This document shows positions 63,670-64,000 of a DNA stretch of 64,000 nt, in pieces. Source of the stretch: Vanilla planifolia (lineage: Eukaryota > Streptophyta > Magnoliopsida > Asparagales > Orchidaceae); contig CM043868.1 of assembly GCA_023846275.1 (NCBI GenBank), positions 4,049,153 through 4,113,152 of the forward strand, given 5' to 3'. A program made the translations under genes and the position numbers. Positions within the stretch are counted from its first letter, which is position 1; every line of letters starts with the position of its first letter. The notes beneath the pieces are model-generated. The model did not search any database, had not been told where the DNA came from, and saw nothing but the letters and a program-made list of their open reading frames with translations.

Positions 63670-64000
63670 CTTACATACTTGGGGATCCTAGAGCTACACC
63701 TAAGCATCTTCACCACTTTCTCTACTCCAAAATCTAGTGTTTGGGGCAAAGGACCATAACATCCTCATGTCACTACCAATGAAATAGCATGCTACATGAT
63801 CTTATGCCATGGCCCTTATATGTTCTTATGGCATAGAAGACACAAGAGATTAAGTATCCAAAAACTAGGTTTATCTTTCTCCTAAACGTTAGGCACTACA
63901 TTGCAATAATATTTTCATCAGCTAAATGATTGTTTTGTCAACAATAAATTGAATCTTTTTTATAACTTAATATATAGCTTGTTAAGTCAATTGATTTATC
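63670..64000. other. AT-rich sequence at window end
   Basis: No recognisable feature; it may be flanking genomic DNA or a further repeat cut by the window edge. Confidence 0.35.

Noticed and set aside
1-64000. tRNA, rRNA or other structured RNA genes
   Set aside because: I looked for tRNA T-loop words and rRNA-like conserved blocks and saw none that form a cloverleaf or extended match.

Overview
The window is AT-rich plant nuclear DNA, about two-thirds A+T by eye. It shows no bacterial-style gene packing, and nearly every long reading frame is chance or repeat-derived. It carries decayed plant Ty3/gypsy and Ty1/copia retrotransposons with tRNA-Met-type primer binding sites, and two small spliced genes with typical plant introns. 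The source is a seed plant, most likely an angiosperm with slow removal of old transposons. I cannot name the species.

The only genes that look alive are two short two-exon paralogues on the + strand, at 9453-9776 (74 aa) and 37702-38019 (76 aa). Each has a hydrophobic signal peptide, one phase-1 intron at the same codon, and a second exon encoding GRRMLGGRTG, then SPP-x-PA-x-N-xx-KH and a Pro-rich tail. About 300 bp upstream is also alignable between them, so promoter and gene were duplicated together. They look like precursors of a small secreted, possibly signalling, peptide that I cannot assign to a named family.

Layout. 1-4.4 kb: decayed repeats with a gypsy gag remnant. 4.4-7.6 kb: a 3.1-kb GC-richer solo LTR with an exact 5-bp target-site duplication and three internal tandem arrays. 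7.6-9.1 kb: decayed repeats. 9.15-9.8 kb: peptide gene 1. 10.4-13.9 kb: repeat family A, reverse orientation. 15.2-22.8 kb: two direct copies of family C. 23.2-31.6 kb: a decayed Tat/Ogre-like gypsy element on the - strand (gag, protease, RT, an RNase H, integrase, and a 62-63-bp minisatellite downstream of integrase), split by a 2.1-kb copia-type LTR (family B). 32.5-37.4 kb: AT-rich relics. 37.4-38.3 kb: peptide gene 2. 38.3-41.4 kb: little recognisable. 41.4-53 kb: families A and D, a short element flanked by direct repeats, and two copies of a chromovirus-like pol C-terminus. 53-64 kb: family B LTR copies, a long family A copy with a 61-bp minisatellite, and a decayed copia gag beside its primer binding site and LTR.

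Homologies between repeats were judged by eye. Boundaries are approximate unless a terminal motif or target-site duplication is given.
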